Source: an uncultured Pseudodesulfovibrio sp. (GTDB taxonomy: Bacteria > Desulfobacterota > Desulfovibrionia > Desulfovibrionales > Desulfovibrionaceae). From it: 64,000 nt of DNA. Within the stretch, counting starts at the first letter, position 1. Each line of letters opens with the position of its first letter. Both the position numbers and the translations under genes were made by a program. Location of the stretch: positions 806,001 to 870,000 of the forward strand of contig NZ_OY760059.1 in NCBI RefSeq assembly GCF_963662885.1, in the 5' to 3' direction. The notes beneath the pieces were generated by a model. The model worked only from the letters and a program-made list of their open reading frames with translations. It searched no databases and was not told the DNA's origin. Below, one piece after another: positions 62,057 through 64,000 of this stretch.

Positions 62057-62826
62057 TGAAGAACAGCAGAAGAACCTTCATCAAGCTTGCCGGTATCGCT
62101 GCCGCCGGTCTGGCCGTGGCCCCCAGAAAGGTCCTGGCCTCCGAGGGGCACGCCCCGGTCAAGGTCAATGCCACGGCCGTTCATGCCGAACACTGGGCCA
62201 TGGTCATCGACACCACCAAGCTGAACACGCCCGAGGCCATCGACAAGCTGGCCGCGGCCTGCCATCACGACCACAACGTGCCTCACATCGAGGGCAAGAA
62301 GGAAGTGAAGTGGCTGTGGCACGATAGCTATCCGCACACCTTCCCCGAGCAGGAAAACCCGCACCTGGCCCATGAGGTCCACGAGCGCGCCTTCCCGCTG
62401 CTGTGCAACCACTGTGAGAACCCGCCGTGCGTTCGCGTCTGCCCGACCAAGGCGACCTTCCAGCGCCCGGACGGCATCGTGGCCATGGACTATCACCGCT
62501 GCATCGGCTGTCGCTACTGCATGGCCGGCTGCCCCTACGGTTCCCGTTCCTTCAACTGGGGCGATCCCCGGCTTGGTCTCGACCTGGAAAAGCTCAACCC
62601 CGAGTTCCCGACCCGCATGCGCGGCGTCGTCGAGAAGTGCAACTTCTGCGTCGAGCGCCTGGCTGTGGGCAAGCGGCCCATCTGCGTGGAGGCCTCCGAA
62701 GGGGCTATGTACTTCGGCGACCTGAAGGACCCGGATTCCGAAGTCCGCAAGGTGCTTCGCGAGAAGTTCACCATTCGTCGTAAACCCTCGGCAGGCACTG
62801 AGCCCAGTGTTTACTACATCATTTAG
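62056..62826 (+). CDS. dsrO: DsrO, Tat-exported iron-sulfur subunit
   Basis: The 256-aa protein has a Tat signal peptide (RRTFIK near residue 5) and NrfC-like ferredoxin motifs, CNHCENPPCVRVCP, CIGCRYCMAGCP and CNFC. It is a periplasmic electron carrier between DsrJ and DsrP. A GGAGGG within the end of dsrJ supports this start, rejecting a long out-of-frame extension. The stop is 11 bases before dsrP. Confidence 0.95.
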   Translation: MKNSRRTFIKLAGIAAAGLAVAPRKVLASEGHAPVKVNATAVHAEHWAMVIDTTKLNTPEAIDKLAAACHHDHNVPHIEGKKEVKWLWHDSYPHTFPEQENPHLAHEVHERAFPLLCNHCENPPCVRVCPTKATFQRPDGIVAMDYHRCIGCRYCMAGCPYGSRSFNWGDPRLGLDLEKLNPEFPTRMRGVVEKCNFCVERLAVGKRPICVEASEGAMYFGDLKDPDSEVRKVLREKFTIRRKPSAGTEPSVYYII

Positions 62827-62837
62827 GAGGAATCGGA

Positions 62838-64000
62838 ATGCTTGAATTAGCTCTGAAAGGTTCCAAGAGATACTACGGCTGGATTGCGTTCCTCCTGGTT
62901 CTCATCGGTATCGGCTCCACGGCCCTGGTCGACCAGTGGATGAACGGCCTGAAGATCACCGGCATGAGCCGCGACGTGTCCTGGGGATTCTACATTTCCC
63001 AGTTCACCTACCTCGTCGGTCTGGCCGCTTCAGGCGTCATGATCGTGCTGCCCAACTACTTCCACTCCTACAAGACCAACAAGCACATGGTCATCTTTGG
63101 TGAGTTCATGGCCATCGCGGCGTGTATTATGTGTCTGCTGTTCATCGTCGTGGACATCGGGCAGCCCACCCGCATGATGAACATGATCTTCCATCCCACT
63201 CCGAACTCCATTCTGTTCTGGGATATGATCGTGCTCAACGGCTATCTGTTCCTCAACCTGCTCGTGGGCTGGACCTGCCTGCAGGCGGACCGGCAGCATC
63301 TGCCGCACCCGAAGTGGCTCAAGCCGTTCATCTACACCTCCATCATCTGGGCGTTCTCGATCCACACCGTGACCGCGTTCCTGTACCAGGGCCTGCCCGG
63401 CCGCCACTACTGGCTGACCGCCATTCTGGCCGCCCGCTTCCTGGCCTCCGCGTTCTGCTCCGGTCCTGCGATCCTGCTGCTCGTCATGATGCTCACCGAG
63501 AAGTTCACCACCTTCAAGATGGCCAAGAACGCCGTGAAGACCCTGGTCAAGATCATCGCTTACGCCATGTGCGTGAACATGTTCTTCTTCGCTCTGGAGA
63601 TCTTCACCTCGTTCTACTCGAACATGCCGGGTCACATGCACCCGATCCTGTACCTGTTCGAGCACGCCAGCACCGGTCTGGTGACCCTGATGTGGACCTT
63701 CATCGCGTTCGCGGCGATCTCCATCACCCTGTTGGTGACCCCGCGTTTCCGCAACAACCTCAAGCTGCTGCCCTGGACCCTGGGCATCCTGATCATCGCG
63801 ACCTGGATCGACAAGGGCCTTGGCCTGCTCATCGGCGGGTTCAACCCGACCCCGTTCGAGACCATCACGCCGTACTGGCCGACCGTGAAGGAACTCATGG
63901 TCTCCCTGATGGTCTACTCCGTCGGCGCGCTGGTGGTGACCGTGCTCTTCAAGATCGCCACCTCCGTCAAGGAAGAAGTGGGTCACTCCCAGAAGCTGCC
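62838..64000 (+). CDS. dsrP: DsrP, NrfD-like membrane subunit (3' end beyond the window)
   Basis: The frame is open to the window edge, giving 387 codons so far, starting MLELALKGSKRYYGWIAFLL. It has about ten hydrophobic helices and belongs to the NrfD/PsrC family of quinone-binding integral membrane proteins. It exchanges electrons between the quinone pool and DsrO/DsrJ. GGAGGAA precedes the start. About 390 residues is close to full length for DsrP. Confidence 0.94.
   Translation, partial: MLELALKGSKRYYGWIAFLLVLIGIGSTALVDQWMNGLKITGMSRDVSWGFYISQFTYLVGLAASGVMIVLPNYFHSYKTNKHMVIFGEFMAIAACIMCLLFIVVDIGQPTRMMNMIFHPTPNSILFWDMIVLNGYLFLNLLVGWTCLQADRQHLPHPKWLKPFIYTSIIWAFSIHTVTAFLYQGLPGRHYWLTAILAARFLASAFCSGPAILLLVMMLTEKFTTFKMAKNAVKTLVKIIAYAMCVNMFFFALEIFTSFYSNMPGHMHPILYLFEHASTGLVTLMWTFIAFAAISITLLVTPRFRNNLKLLPWTLGILIIATWIDKGLGLLIGGFNPTPFETITPYWPTVKELMVSLMVYSVGALVVTVLFKIATSVKEEVGHSQKL

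Noticed and set aside
63030..63986. 318-aa minus-strand frame within dsrP
   Set aside because: Shadow of a membrane protein; rich in His, Gln and Glu with no motif.

Overview
The window reads as core chromosome of a high-GC sulfate-reducing deltaproteobacterium of the Desulfovibrionales (Desulfovibrio/Pseudodesulfovibrio type). This is an inference from gene content: a dsrMKJOP respiratory complex at the right end preceded by an RsbRD-like regulator, TAXI-type TRAP transporters, flagellar and chemotaxis genes, many PAS/GGDEF/kinase sensors, and a dispersed terminator-like hairpin repeat. No rRNA, tRNA, CRISPR array, integrase or transposase was seen.

Left edge (1-2.3 kb): an AT-rich, foreign-looking island between strong hairpins. 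It carries a two-gene operon, a DUF262 (GmrS-like) protein translationally coupled to a HEPN nuclease-like protein. This is the best candidate in the window for a little-described defence or toxin-type module.

2.3-12.3 kb: housekeeping and metabolism, with a BaiN-type flavoprotein, a DJ-1/PfpI protein, a 29-aa membrane microprotein, exonuclease III, a 2H RNA phosphodiesterase, malic enzyme, and a TAXI-TRAP locus with one fused permease and two binding proteins. 12.5-22.8 kb: TrmJ-like methyltransferase, a GGDEF-EAL protein, a GGDEF protein with a ruined A-site but a kept I-site, secreted and lipoproteins, ferredoxin-nitroreductase, a 3D-domain protein, a ComEC-like metallo-beta-lactamase-fold protein that has lost its metal ligands, an orphan Hpt protein, and an OmpH-like lipoprotein.

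23-35 kb: flgE behind a near-consensus sigma-54 promoter, TPR protein plus PfkB kinase, a glycine-zipper lipoprotein with a second sigma-54-like site, MauE/DoxX protein, MerR regulator followed by htpG, a Cache chemoreceptor, dGTPase, and a FlgM-like anti-sigma factor with a sigma-28-like promoter. 35-46 kb: PIN-PhoH ATPase, MltD-type lytic transglycosylase, an internally duplicated membrane protein, two membrane acyltransferases, an Lrp-type regulator with alanine dehydrogenase, and a DUF1007-NicO metal exporter/transporter fusion.

46-58 kb is rich in signalling and RNA enzymes: two histidine kinases, a Sel1 protein, RNase G, a radical SAM protein, TrmI, and a multi-PAS diguanylate cyclase. 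58-64 kb: the RsbRD-like gene and dsrM, dsrK, dsrJ, dsrO and the 5' part of dsrP. That complex links the menaquinone pool to the cytoplasmic DsrC/DsrAB sulfite reduction system and is central to energy conservation. Start codons were moved downstream of the longest possible start wherever a Shine-Dalgarno site, signal peptide or family length argued for it.
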